Source: Oscillospiraceae bacterium
GTDB taxonomy: Bacteria; Bacillota; Clostridia; Oscillospirales; Oscillospiraceae
Direction of reading: 5' to 3'
DNA length: 64,000 nt
NCBI GenBank assembly: GCA_009777775.1
Contig: WRLE01000001.1
Location: forward strand, 1-64,000
Part shown: positions 52,650 through 63,108 of the stretch, in pieces
How positions within the stretch are numbered: the first letter of the stretch is position 1
How the letters are laid out: every line of letters begins with the position of its first letter
Notes under the pieces: model-generated
Database searches by the model: none
The model's input: only the letters and a program-made list of their open reading frames with translations
Told to the model about the DNA's origin: nothing
Made by a program: the position numbers and the translations under genes

Positions 52650-54638
52650 ATGGCTAATAATAATTATAAACTCATCAGCGCAAAGGGGAAAAACGCGAAC
52701 AAACAAAGTGCTGGGCGAAAAAATGCGAAAAAGCGCAATACTCCCATTGTCATATGCACCCTTTTGTTGTTGCTAGTGGCAGCGGCTTGTGTTGGTTTGG
52801 GTTTTTATGTAAACACCATCGAAACGATTTATCCCAAAGTACATGCAGGTGGAATCGACTTATCGGGTATGACCATTAGCGAAGCAAGACAAACCCTCAT
52901 CAGCAGGGGATATGAAAACAATGCGGCTGATGTATCGGCTACTATACATTTCCCCAACGGTAGCAGCTTTATCATCACTGGTGAAGAGGCTGGGTTTTCC
53001 CTGGATGCTGAAGATGCAGCGAAAATTGCTTATGATTTCGGCAGACAAGGTTCATTGATAATCAATGGTTTTACCTATCTTAGAAGTCTCATTTTTGGCA
53101 CAGAGCTTCACAGTCTTGCGCAAATGAATTTCAACGAAACCTTGGTGAGGGAAATAGCTTCTGCCAATACTAAGGAATTTAATAATACCTTGATGGTGGA
53201 TGCTTATGAAGTGCGGGACGACAGTATTGTTATTAGCAAAGGGTTCACATACGCCCATGCTGTGGAGCAGGATGTACAGGCGTTGACAATAGATACCCTC
53301 ATGGAAGCCATGGATAGCAAAACGCATCTGTCCGCAAACTATACTCCTGCAGAAGCGGCTCCAAATGATGTTGACCTTAATGTTCTATATGACAGCATAT
53401 TTATTGAGCCCGTTTCAGCAAGTTATGATCCCGAAACATATGAAGTCTCTCCCAGCGTTACTGGCATCATTTTTGATGTGGAAGCAGCGGCATCAATGCT
53501 GGGCAGAGCGGCAATGGGAGAGAGAGTAACAATCCCGCTCATTCAAGTGGAACCTGAAGTAACATCAGAGTACTTGGAAAGTCTTCTTTTCCGCGATGTT
53601 CTTGCTGAAGCCAAAACCAATGTTGCTGGCACTTCCAATAGAGTAAACAATGTTAGGCTCTCATCGTCTTCCATTGACGGAACAACACTAAATCCAGGAG
53701 ATAGATTCTCTTTCAACGAGATTGTTGGTGAAAGGACATCTGAGCGGGGTTATAGGGAAGCGGGAGCGTATGCGGGAAATCTTTTGGTACAAGAAATCGG
53801 TGGAGGAATCTGCCAAACATCATCTACGATATATTATGCAGTATTGCAAGCTGACTTGCTTGTTTTGGAAAGGCTACCCCATAATATGATTGTTTCATAT
53901 TTACCTCTGGGTACTGATGCAACGATAAATTGGGGTACCATCGACCTGAAATTTAGAAACAACACAGACTATCCCATTAGAATAGAAATGGAAATGGAAG
54001 GTATTGTTTTAACAGCCAGACTTGTTGGAACAAAATTGGATGATTCCTATGTGAAAGTCACCACCACAGTCATCAGCAGTACAGCATATGAGGTTATAGA
54101 GAGGGAAGACGAGAGCATAGCAGAAGGTGAAAGAAAAGTTTTTTCTGAAGGATCTGGAGGTTATGTTGTTGATACATACAAGAATTATTATGATGGAGAG
54201 GACAACTTAATAGAAACTGTCTATGTGGGCAGAAGCACATATGTTGTCCAAAACCGCATTATTTTGATACCACCAGCATCGGAAGAAACCGATGATGACG
54301 ATGAAAATGAACAAGGAGAGTCGGGCGAGCAGGGTGAGCTAGGAGAGCAGAGCGAAGCTGGACAAAACAATGAGCAGGGTGAACAAGGAGAGCAGGGAGA
54401 GCAAGGACAGCAAGATGAACTGGGTGAAAATGGTGAAACCTCTGAAAACGAGGAGCATTTTGAGGGACCAACAGAGGAAGAATACCTAGGGCAAATCGTT
54501 GACACCACAGTTGATGGCGATGCAATGGAAAGCCAAGAATCTATCCCAGTAGAAAGCACTCAAACACAATCAAACGAAGAATCCGGTTGGGACACAGGCG
54601 AATCATCCAATGGACCTGATGAATCTTCGGAAGGATAA
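52650..54638 (+). CDS. VanW-family membrane-anchored surface protein with a Gly-Glu-Gln tail
   Basis: A 662-residue protein: a basic N-terminus, a membrane helix (about residues 32-54), peptidoglycan-binding-like repeats preceding the VanW domain, then VanW proper (RVNNVRLSSSSIDGTTLNPG, DRFSFNEIVGERT, EIGGGICQTSSTIYYAVLQA). A G5-like stretch follows (KVFSEGSGGYVVDTYKNYY). The last 100 residues are acidic low complexity with Gly at many third positions (GEQ/GEL units). VanW proteins are common clostridial surface proteins of unproven function. ATG 52650 has AGGTGA in front. Confidence 0.88.
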   Translation: MANNNYKLISAKGKNANKQSAGRKNAKKRNTPIVICTLLLLLVAAACVGLGFYVNTIETIYPKVHAGGIDLSGMTISEARQTLISRGYENNAADVSATIHFPNGSSFIITGEEAGFSLDAEDAAKIAYDFGRQGSLIINGFTYLRSLIFGTELHSLAQMNFNETLVREIASANTKEFNNTLMVDAYEVRDDSIVISKGFTYAHAVEQDVQALTIDTLMEAMDSKTHLSANYTPAEAAPNDVDLNVLYDSIFIEPVSASYDPETYEVSPSVTGIIFDVEAAASMLGRAAMGERVTIPLIQVEPEVTSEYLESLLFRDVLAEAKTNVAGTSNRVNNVRLSSSSIDGTTLNPGDRFSFNEIVGERTSERGYREAGAYAGNLLVQEIGGGICQTSSTIYYAVLQADLLVLERLPHNMIVSYLPLGTDATINWGTIDLKFRNNTDYPIRIEMEMEGIVLTARLVGTKLDDSYVKVTTTVISSTAYEVIEREDESIAEGERKVFSEGSGGYVVDTYKNYYDGEDNLIETVYVGRSTYVVQNRIILIPPASEETDDDDENEQGESGEQGELGEQSEAGQNNEQGEQGEQGEQGQQDELGENGETSENEEHFEGPTEEEYLGQIVDTTVDGDAMESQESIPVESTQTQSNEESGWDTGESSNGPDESSEG

Positions 54639-54659
54639 TCAAAACACAATGTGTCCCAT

Positions 54660-54692
54660 TTGGCATAATTACCTAAAACTAGCATAATTACC
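54660..54692 (+). promoter_or_regulatory. pgk operon promoter with an 11-bp direct repeat
   Basis: TTGGCA (54660-54665), 17 bases and CATAAT (54683-54688). The 11-mer GCATAATTACC occurs at 54663-54673 and 54682-54692, overlapping the -35 and -10 boxes, a candidate operator for a glycolysis regulator. Confidence 0.45.
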
Positions 54693-54713
54693 AAGAATTT
54701 ATTGGAGGAAAAA

Positions 54714-55925
54714 ATGAGTTCACAAAACGATATCGTAAGCTACAACAAAAAATCCGTTACAGACATACCCATGGCAGGTAAAAAAGTCCTACTGCGTTGC
54801 GACTTCAATGTTCCAATGGACGATGCGGGCAATATTACCGATGAGAGCCGTATCACAGCTTCTCTACCAACCATAAAGTACCTTATTGAACAAGGCGCAG
54901 CAATAATAGCTTGTTCCCATTTCGGTAGACCCGATGGGGAATTTAAAGCTGATTTTTCCTTGGCACCCGTTGCAGTGAATCTATCAGGACATCTCGGTCA
55001 GAGCGTTAAAATGGCAAAGGATGTAATCGGACCTGATGCCACAAAACTAGCTGCGGAGCTTAAAGCAGGAGAAGTGATGCTTCTGGAAAACACACGTTTT
55101 CATAAAGAAGAGGAAGCAAACGACCCAGAGTTTTCAAAAAAGTTAGCTGATATGGCTGATGTATATGTATCCGATGCCTTTGGTAGCGTTCACAGAGCGC
55201 ACAGCTCTACAGAGGGTGTGGCGAAATTCTTGCCCGCTGTCTCTGGCTTCTTATTAAAGTCAGAACTGGACAATCTGGGAAAGGCAATAGCAGAGCCGAT
55301 AAGACCCTTCGTATCAATCTTGGGAGGCTCAAAGGTTTCCGACAAACTGGGCGTTATAAAGAATCTAATGAAAAAAGCGGATGTCATACTCATTGGTGGA
55401 GGAATGGCTTATACATTCTTCAAAGCCCAAGGAGGATCCATCGGCACATCATTATGCGAAGACAGCCAATTGGAAGCAGTTTTGGAAATGGAAAAAGAAG
55501 CAAAAGAGCGTGGAGTCAAGTTGCTTTTACCTAAAGATACTGTTACAGCTTCTGAGTTTTCCAACGACACTGAACCAGTTGTATACGCCGCTGGGGAGAT
55601 ACCAGATAATATGATGGGCTTAGACATCGGACCAATCACAATAGAAGAGTTTAAGGCAGAAATAGCAAAAGCTGGTACGATTGTATGGAACGGGCCCATG
55701 GGAGTCTTTGAATTTCCTAAGTATGCAGAAGGAACCCGCGCTGTTGCCAATGCGATGGCTGATTCAGATGCTGTCACAGTTATAGGCGGTGGCGACTCTG
55801 CTGCTGCTGTACGCCAATATGGCTTAGAAGAAAAAATAACCCACATTTCCACAGGCGGCGGAGCTTCTCTGGAGTTTCTGGAAGGAAAAGTGCTTCCTGG
55901 CATAGCTTGCCTACTTGATGCTTAG
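54714..55925 (+). CDS. pgk: Phosphoglycerate kinase
   Basis: Transfers phosphate from 1,3-bisphosphoglycerate to ADP. The 403 residues include KKVLLRCDFNVPMDD, SHFGRPDG, LLENTRFHKEE, SILGGSKVSDKLGVI and IGGGDSAAAV. GGAGG precedes ATG 54714; the frame runs upstream only through that site. Its TAG stop lies within the first unit of a TTAGGAA heptamer array. First gene of pgk-tpiA-gpmI-eno. Confidence 0.97.
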   Translation: MSSQNDIVSYNKKSVTDIPMAGKKVLLRCDFNVPMDDAGNITDESRITASLPTIKYLIEQGAAIIACSHFGRPDGEFKADFSLAPVAVNLSGHLGQSVKMAKDVIGPDATKLAAELKAGEVMLLENTRFHKEEEANDPEFSKKLADMADVYVSDAFGSVHRAHSSTEGVAKFLPAVSGFLLKSELDNLGKAIAEPIRPFVSILGGSKVSDKLGVIKNLMKKADVILIGGGMAYTFFKAQGGSIGTSLCEDSQLEAVLEMEKEAKERGVKLLLPKDTVTASEFSNDTEPVVYAAGEIPDNMMGLDIGPITIEEFKAEIAKAGTIVWNGPMGVFEFPKYAEGTRAVANAMADSDAVTVIGGGDSAAAVRQYGLEEKITHISTGGGASLEFLEGKVLPGIACLLDA

Positions 55926-55956
55926 GAATTAGGAATTAGGAGTTAGGAATTAGGTA
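55922..55956 (+). repeat. TTAGGAA heptamer array between pgk and tpiA
   Basis: Five head-to-tail heptamers: TTAGGAA twice, TTAGGAG, TTAGGAA and TTAGGTA. The first contains the pgk stop and the last lies seven bases before the tpiA ATG, so the AGG units may serve as its ribosome-binding site. Confidence 0.85.
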
Positions 55957-55963
55957 TTAAAAT

Positions 55964-56737
55964 ATGGATAAACAATACAGGAAAACAATTATTGCCGGGA
56001 ACTGGAAGATGAATCTTTTAGCTTCTGGAGTGAAGGATTACGCTGATGATCTGCTTACTATGATACCCAATTCCAGTAGCTGGTGCGAAGCTGTGGTTTG
56101 CGTACCCTTTGTAATAATTCCTGCTGCATTGAGCGCTTTCGGAAACAGTCATGTATCCGTAGGCGCTCAAAATATGAGTCAGCACGAATCGGGAGCCTTT
56201 ACAGGAGAGGTTTCAGCATTACAACTCAATGATCTAGGAGCTAAATACGTGATACTCGGTCACAGCGAAAGACGTGAAGTTTTTGGCGAAACTGACGATA
56301 TTATTAATAAGAAGGTTCAAACAGCTCTCCAGCAAGGACTTTCGCCAATTGTATGTGTTGGGGAGAGTCTTTTACAACGTGAAATCGGCATTACTGACGA
56401 GCTTGTTTCATATCAAGTGAAATCTGCATTATATGAAATCGATGCCAAAGACTTTGAAAAAGTGACAATTGCCTATGAACCAATTTGGGCAATCGGCACA
56501 GGAATGACAGCCACTCCCGAAGACGCACAAAAAACTTGCGCTGTCATCCGCAATGTAGTGGGCAGCCTATACGGAGCAGATATGGCAAGGGCGACTTCCA
56601 TACTATATGGAGGCTCGATGAACGATAAAAATGCCAATGAGCTTCTTGCCCAAGTGGACATTGACGGCGGACTAATCGGAGGTGCTTCTCTGAAAGCAGA
56701 TACCTTTGCCGCAATAATAGATGCAGCGAAGCAATAA
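55964..56737 (+). CDS. tpiA: Triosephosphate isomerase
   Basis: Interconverts dihydroxyacetone phosphate and glyceraldehyde-3-phosphate. The 257 residues contain AGNWKMN (catalytic Lys), LGHSERREVF (catalytic His), AYEPIWAIGTG (catalytic Glu) and a YGGSMNDKN phosphate loop. The only ribosome-binding sequence is the heptamer array directly upstream. Its TAA overlaps the gpmI start. Confidence 0.97.
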   Translation: MDKQYRKTIIAGNWKMNLLASGVKDYADDLLTMIPNSSSWCEAVVCVPFVIIPAALSAFGNSHVSVGAQNMSQHESGAFTGEVSALQLNDLGAKYVILGHSERREVFGETDDIINKKVQTALQQGLSPIVCVGESLLQREIGITDELVSYQVKSALYEIDAKDFEKVTIAYEPIWAIGTGMTATPEDAQKTCAVIRNVVGSLYGADMARATSILYGGSMNDKNANELLAQVDIDGGLIGGASLKADTFAAIIDAAKQ

Positions 56738-58290
56738 TGGAGGAAATCGACATCGGAACAAAAAAACAAACAGTATTGGTGATATTGGATGGTTTCGGAC
56801 TCACTCCGCCATTACCAGGCAGCAATGCAGTTGCAGCTGCTGCAACACCAATACTAGATGAGCTATATGAGACATGCCCCAATACAACGCTTTTGGCATC
56901 CGGTGAGGATGTCGGCTTGCCCGATGGTCAAATCGGAAATAGCGAAGTGGGGCATACCAACATCGGGGCAGGTCGGGTGATATACCAAGACTTGCCCAAA
57001 ATCACCCGTGACATAGAATCGGGTGTGTTTTTTGAAAACGAAGCCTTGCTCCTTGCCATGGACAATTGCGTACAAAACTCAAAACCGCTTCATCTAATGG
57101 GCTTGTTATCTCCAGGAGGTGTACATAGCCATATAGAGCATATGTACGGATTATTGGAGCTTGCAAAACGAAAAGGTCTTGATAAGGTATATATTCACGC
57201 ATTCATGGATGGGCGAGATGTTATGCCCGATTCCGGTAAAGAATCTGTGGAAAACTGCGTAGAAAAATGTCAAGAGCTGGGTATAGGAAAAATCGCCACA
57301 ATCATTGGGCGTTTCTATGTAATGGACCGAGACAACCGCTGGGAGAGAGTCGAAGAAGCCTACAATGCCTTAGTTTTTGGCGAAGGATTTTATGAAGCAG
57401 ACCCAGTTTCTGCCATGGAGCAATCCTATGAAGCTGGAGTATATGACGAGTTTGTCAAACCCGTGATATGTGACAGGGATGGAATGATTCGTGAAGGGGA
57501 TTCGGTAATATTCTACAACTTCCGTCCGGACAGAGCCAGGGAGATTACTCGTGCCTTTGTGGATAAGGATTTCAACGAATTTGATAGAAAAAACGGCTAT
57601 TTCCCCCTCACTTATGTGTGCATGACTCAATATGATGAAAAAATCACTGGTGTACCCATTGCTTATTTACCGGAAATTCCGGAACAAACTTTCGGTGAAA
57701 CCATTAGCAAACTGGGATTGCGTCAATTAAGAATAGCTGAAACGGAAAAATATGCCCATGTGACATTCTTTTTTAACGGTGGCTTGGAAGAGCCTTTCCC
57801 AGGTGAAGAGCGCATCTTGATTCCGTCACCAAAGGAATTTCCCACATATGACAAAATTCCTGAAATGTCTGCCTATAAAGTAACAGAAGCCGTTTGCAAT
57901 GAAATCCGAAGCGGGAAGCATGATGTGGTGATTTTGAACTTTGCCAATTGTGATATGGTGGGACATACAGGAGATTATGATGCAGCGGTGAAAGCCGTGG
58001 AAACTGTGGACGAATGCATTGGCAAAATTCGAGATGCTGTAGTGGAAATGGGTGGATACTTAATCGTTACAGCTGACCATGGAAATGCAGAAACGATGCT
58101 CTCAGAAGACGGAAAACAACGCCACACAGCCCATACATTGAACCTGGTGCCTTTTATTCTATTCGGCGCAGGCGAGGGTGTAGAGCTACGCCCAGGAAAA
58201 CTGGCAAACATAACCCCAACGCTCCTAGACCTAATGGGAATAGAGAAACCGGAGTTAATGACGGAAGAATCCTTGATAGTTAGGAAATAG
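56737..58290 (+). CDS. gpmI: 2,3-bisphosphoglycerate-independent phosphoglycerate mutase
   Basis: Manganese-dependent conversion of 3- to 2-phosphoglycerate. The 517 residues begin with a metal-binding VLVILDGFGL; the catalytic serine is in GQIGNSEVGH; further ligands are in HAFMDGRD, NFANCDMVGHTGDY and TADHGNAE. Coupled to tpiA by TAATG. Its stop lies in another short TTAGGAA array. Confidence 0.97.
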   Translation: MEEIDIGTKKQTVLVILDGFGLTPPLPGSNAVAAAATPILDELYETCPNTTLLASGEDVGLPDGQIGNSEVGHTNIGAGRVIYQDLPKITRDIESGVFFENEALLLAMDNCVQNSKPLHLMGLLSPGGVHSHIEHMYGLLELAKRKGLDKVYIHAFMDGRDVMPDSGKESVENCVEKCQELGIGKIATIIGRFYVMDRDNRWERVEEAYNALVFGEGFYEADPVSAMEQSYEAGVYDEFVKPVICDRDGMIREGDSVIFYNFRPDRAREITRAFVDKDFNEFDRKNGYFPLTYVCMTQYDEKITGVPIAYLPEIPEQTFGETISKLGLRQLRIAETEKYAHVTFFFNGGLEEPFPGEERILIPSPKEFPTYDKIPEMSAYKVTEAVCNEIRSGKHDVVILNFANCDMVGHTGDYDAAVKAVETVDECIGKIRDAVVEMGGYLIVTADHGNAETMLSEDGKQRHTAHTLNLVPFILFGAGEGVELRPGKLANITPTLLDLMGIEKPELMTEESLIVRK

Positions 58291-58300
58291 GAATTAGGAA
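58280..58300 (+). repeat. TTAGGAA heptamer array at the gpmI-eno junction
   Basis: Three heptamers, TTAGGAA, ATAGGAA and TTAGGAA, spanning the gpmI stop codon (58288-58290). Confidence 0.75.
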
Positions 58301-58336
58301 TTACAATAAAGCAACTATGTTTTTAAGGAGAAATAA

Positions 58337-59620
<1,284 letters not shown>

Positions 59621-59671
59621 AAGGATATAAATTAAACAGCATAGGTCATCAAAGAAAATGGTGATTTGGCG

Positions 59672-60106
59672 ATGACAAAATTCAAAGAAAAGACGATATT
59701 AATTGCGAACATATTATGCGCAGCTTTGTGTATAGAGACAATTATCCGTATGGTATATAACTACCATTTGGCAGCTAATATGCTTCTTGATTCCCTTGGA
59801 AAGGAAGAGTTTGCTGCCTCAGCTGTAATTTTCTGGGTACCCCAAATAACTTTGGGAATATGGTCAATGATTGTCAATATCACACTAGCTGCATCCGTTG
59901 TCATGTCTCTGCTGCTACTGCTCATTTCTATACTATACAACAAAAAACCGCGAACCCTTTGGATTGTCCTGCACAGCATCTTAGTTTTTCTGCTGTGCGG
60001 TATAAACTCAACGGTTCGCGGTTATCTCTATTGGACCTGGGTAGCAACGCTTGTCTTGTATATAATCGATTACCAAGAGAAACGTGCTAATGAGGATGAG
60101 GATTGA
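59672..60106 (+). CDS. Small integral membrane protein
   Basis: 144 residues with about four hydrophobic segments (about 10-30, 48-80 split in two, 95-130), a cytoplasmic Lys-rich N-terminus and an acidic tail (EKRANEDED). I do not recognise the family. ATG 59672 is preceded by GGTGAT; a TTG two codons earlier is possible. It follows eno by about 50 bases in the same direction and could be read through from it. Confidence 0.6.
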   Translation: MTKFKEKTILIANILCAALCIETIIRMVYNYHLAANMLLDSLGKEEFAASAVIFWVPQITLGIWSMIVNITLAASVVMSLLLLLISILYNKKPRTLWIVLHSILVFLLCGINSTVRGYLYWTWVATLVLYIIDYQEKRANEDED

Positions 60107-60210
60107 TGTAAAAGCTTCTCACAGCAGAAGCCAATCGGCTTTCGGGAGCGAAGACCTATACAGTCAATGAATTGAAAGAAAGGTTACCATCAACATCGGC
60201 ATAATCTAAG

Positions 60211-60615
60211 TCATAACCTGCGTTTGATGTAGTCGGAGATACTTAGCTCGCCATTTACTATATCGATGCAATCTTTTTTAATGGCTGCTGTTATTTCATA
60301 GCCTTCCATTGCTGCTGAAGCAAAAGCGGAGGTTAAAAGCTCTTCTCTTGTTTTTGTAGATACTTCATTGTAGCTTAAACGCTCTGTATTAGATTGATCT
60401 GCTTCTATTTCATGTATAGCCCATTTCTCTAGTATCTTCTGGTCCAAGAGATATTTTGAAGTCACCAATTCAAAAGGGATTTTCTGTTCTCTTACTAATG
60501 CTTTAAGGCTTAAAACAATGTATGTGGTCATGTTCATACCAATGTCGTCGAGCATTTTTTCTGCTTGTTCTTTAACAAATTTATCAACTCTGACGGTTAC
60601 TGCTTTTGTTTCCAT
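60211..60615 (-). CDS. RelB/DinJ-type antitoxin with a VbhA-like C-terminus, apparently without a toxin
   Basis: 134 residues. The N-terminal 50 are RelB/DinJ-like (ribbon-helix-helix): TKAVTVRVDKFVKEQAEKML, then DDIGMNMTTYIVLSLKAL and REQKIPFEL. The C-terminal 35 (AAMEGYEITAAIKKDCIDIV, then NGELSISDYIKRRL) resemble the antitoxin VbhA helix that blocks Fic toxins (xxEGxxxT...GEx(S/T)). ATG 60615 is set by AAGGAG nine bases upstream; the frame extends further without support. Downstream on the same strand only about 100 bases remain before the next gene, with no toxin. It has its own promoter. Confidence 0.72.
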   Translation of the reverse strand: METKAVTVRVDKFVKEQAEKMLDDIGMNMTTYIVLSLKALVREQKIPFELVTSKYLLDQKILEKWAIHEIEADQSNTERLSYNEVSTKTREELLTSAFASAAMEGYEITAAIKKDCIDIVNGELSISDYIKRRL

Positions 60616-60643
60616 ATTTATCAACTCCTTGTCATTGTATGCT

Positions 60644-60672
60644 ATTATACAGCAATTCGATGACATATGCAA
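60644..60672 (-). promoter_or_regulatory. Antitoxin promoter
   Basis: Minus-strand TTGCAT (60667-60672), 17 bases and consensus TATAAT (60644-60649). The -10 lies inside a small dyad GTAT-N6-ATAC, fitting autorepression by a ribbon-helix-helix antitoxin. Confidence 0.55.
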
Positions 60673-60833
60673 TACAGTTAATGCAGTATGTTGACTAGTA
60701 ACACTAGAATAATTAAAATTACAATTTATAAAAATTGATGAAAATACTCCATCAAAAAATCTTCAATTTTGTATTAATAGTGAAAATGCTATGTAGCAAT
60801 AATATATTATTTTGTAAATACTTATTGACTTTT

Positions 60834-62225
60834 CTAATTGAATAAATCATCAAGTTGAAAGAGCATGATGTTTCCATTTGTCTTGCTTTGTTCTACGAGT
60901 CCATCTGTATACCCGGATTTTGAAAATAATGCATAATGAATGCTATTGAACTCTTTAAACAAGCTTGACCTTCTGATGAGATCGTTAAATATATCTGCGC
61001 CGATTTTAGTGCTGCGCCATTTACATTCGCCAAATATTGCCTCGTTACCATTGAATGCAATAAAATCAATTTCTTCCTCACGACGCTCCATAGGGTTGTT
61101 CCCCCACCATTTACCAATATTGATAAATGAAATAGGGAGCTTCTCTTCTCTTTGCCAACGCCACATAAAAGAAGCAGCACATTCTTCGAAAGCGCGACCC
61201 GTGTGACTGAATATACCTTCCGAAAAGACTTGGTCACACACGCGTTTTCCAAGCCCTGCGGATATGCGACTGATTTCAGGCTTAACGAATCGAAACCAGA
61301 AAGCGAACATCCAATCGGCAAGTAGATAGATGGACTTTCTTGAACCCGATTCTGTAATCGGGTGTTCTTTTTTTACAATACCATGGCTAATAAGCGTTGC
61401 GAGCATTTTGCTGCATTGGCTGGTTTCGATTCCAACATTTGACGCTATTGTATTGAGCTTACTACATCCATCGGCAATGGCAGCTATGATAGCGTTATAT
61501 GTTTCGGGAATTTTCAGTTCTTGTTTGAGTAGATTCGCCGGTTCTTCAAAAAAACGACCTGATGTATCAAAAAAAAGCATATTTGCATTTTCTTGAACTG
61601 TTAGCTTGCCATCAATTCGCGACAAGTACTCAGGTACTCCACCTGTGATGCTGTATAGGGTGATTTTTTCTTCATTTGTGTAGCCTTGCAGCATCTTTGC
61701 ACTGTCAAAATAATCGAATGGTAAAATTTTATACTGTGCTGTCCTTCTTCCGTAAAGAGGACTCTCATAACCTAAAACCTGAGTTTCCATGAATGACATA
61801 CTAGATCCACATAAAATGAGATAGAGCTGGTTATTGTCATGATGCCGGTCGATTGCAGATTGCAATATTGATGAAACCGCATTATCGCTGCCAGCTAAGT
61901 AGGGATATTCGTCTATAACGAAAACGATTCGTTCGTTTTTTGACTGCTCAAAAATGTATTCAAAAGCTTCCCTAAAACTAGAAAAAGGGTTTTTGGGACT
62001 ATTCGGAGCCAAAGTCATAAGGATTTGATCAGATAGTATTTCTAGGTTTTCTTTTGAAGTTGACTGCACAGCAACGAAATATACTGTCTTTTTGTTTTTA
62101 CAGAATTCATTTATCAATGTGGTTTTGCCTACGCGACGCCTCCCATATATAACCGGAAATTGGAAGCCCGGCTTCTGGTAGCTGTTGTTTAAACTGTCAA
62201 GCTCCATTTCTCTGCCTATAAACAT
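60834..62225 (-). CDS. ATPase_2/DUF234 family ATP-binding protein
   Basis: A 463-residue STAND/AAA-type ATPase of the archaeal-like ATPase_2 family. Walker A is G28RRRVGKTT36, Walker B is IVFVIDEYPYL, and sensor residues follow in LILCGSSMSFM. A winged-helix region (about 245-310) and a C-terminal DUF234 domain with a nuclease-like EIDFIAF...FGECKW pattern (D...ExK) follow. Family members occur in many anaerobes and archaea in patchy, transferred fashion; their role is not settled. GGAGGG lies eight bases before the ATG. Confidence 0.9.
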   Translation of the reverse strand: MFIGREMELDSLNNSYQKPGFQFPVIYGRRRVGKTTLINEFCKNKKTVYFVAVQSTSKENLEILSDQILMTLAPNSPKNPFSSFREAFEYIFEQSKNERIVFVIDEYPYLAGSDNAVSSILQSAIDRHHDNNQLYLILCGSSMSFMETQVLGYESPLYGRRTAQYKILPFDYFDSAKMLQGYTNEEKITLYSITGGVPEYLSRIDGKLTVQENANMLFFDTSGRFFEEPANLLKQELKIPETYNAIIAAIADGCSKLNTIASNVGIETSQCSKMLATLISHGIVKKEHPITESGSRKSIYLLADWMFAFWFRFVKPEISRISAGLGKRVCDQVFSEGIFSHTGRAFEECAASFMWRWQREEKLPISFINIGKWWGNNPMERREEEIDFIAFNGNEAIFGECKWRSTKIGADIFNDLIRRSSLFKEFNSIHYALFSKSGYTDGLVEQSKTNGNIMLFQLDDLFN

Positions 62226-62420
62226 TTGCTAACCCTCCAATTAGTAACTGTGTAGTTAGCATACACAGAGCCGATACAAATGTCAAGCCTAATATTGAAT
62301 TATTTAGTATATAGACCACCGTATAATTTATTACAAAGACGCATGGAAGGTTGTCTGATTATTCTATTGTCTTTACTTAAATGATAATATATGTTACTCT
62401 AATTGTAGAAATGATGAAAT

Positions 62421-62442
62421 ATACATGATATAAATCATGTAT
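62421..62442. promoter_or_regulatory. Palindrome upstream of the membrane-GNAT gene pair
   Basis: A perfect 9-bp inverted repeat, ATACATGAT-ATAA-ATCATGTAT, 55 bases before the next gene and containing TATAAA. It could be an operator. The 62226-62496 spacer shows nothing else of note. Confidence 0.4.
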
Positions 62443-62496
62443 AAAAATAGGTATTGATAAGGAACAAAATGATATGGAAGGAGAATAGTAGTAGAC

Positions 62497-63108
62497 ATGA
62501 GTAGTATTGAAGAGACACAACAACCAAATAATAAGGAATCAGAAGAGATTAGTATAGGTTTAGTAATCTCTGTAATGGTTTTTATACTAGCTGTCATACC
62601 AATAGCTATGATTGCATCGGGTTTCCATGCGGTACAAATCGGCAAAGACCCAACTGTGATTGTTGCTGATGACGAAATAGTCATCGAAGTAATTTACGGG
62701 CAAACAACAAAATATTCCGATATCGACAACATTAAACTCATTGAACTTAGCATGAGGGAAATTGGTTTTACACGAAATACTATAACTTCCTATACGACTG
62801 GACAAACACGAAGAGGAAACTACACTTTAAATGAGTTAACAGAAGTAATGCTCTTTGTCCAATTAAATGTGTCACCGACTATTAAGATTGAACGAAGAGT
62901 TGGGAAGGACATTTACATCAGTTTTATAGATGGAAATATAACAAGAGAAATATACGAAGACTTGTATTCTAAATTTCATGCGTATAACGGTGAAATTAAT
63001 GATTTATCATATGGATTTTTACATGATAATTTTTATTCCAATTTAATCGCAGCAAATGTAACAAACAGCCGTTTGATAGATGTCGGTAATCAGGAGAGGT
63101 TTTCATAA
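62497..63108 (+). CDS. Membrane-anchored protein of unknown function, PH-like
   Basis: 203 residues: an acidic cytoplasmic N-terminus, one hydrophobic segment (about 24-44), then a beta-rich region (VIVADDEIVIEVIYGQTTKY, then SDIDNIKLIELSMREIGFTR) whose strand pattern resembles bacterial PH-like domains. I cannot name the family with confidence. AAGGAG lies 13 bases before the ATG, slightly far. Its TAA overlaps the acetyltransferase ATG, so the two are translated together. Confidence 0.65.
   Translation: MSSIEETQQPNNKESEEISIGLVISVMVFILAVIPIAMIASGFHAVQIGKDPTVIVADDEIVIEVIYGQTTKYSDIDNIKLIELSMREIGFTRNTITSYTTGQTRRGNYTLNELTEVMLFVQLNVSPTIKIERRVGKDIYISFIDGNITREIYEDLYSKFHAYNGEINDLSYGFLHDNFYSNLIAANVTNSRLIDVGNQERFS

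Noticed and set aside
54221-54559. 112-codon minus-strand frame rich in Ser, Cys and Pro
   Set aside because: It is the antisense of the repetitive Gly-Glu-Gln tail of the VanW gene.
60108-60192. Plus-strand coding-like fragment (SGAKTYTVNELKERL region)
   Set aside because: Looks protein-like but has a stop just upstream, no start and no clear family; too short to call a relic with confidence.
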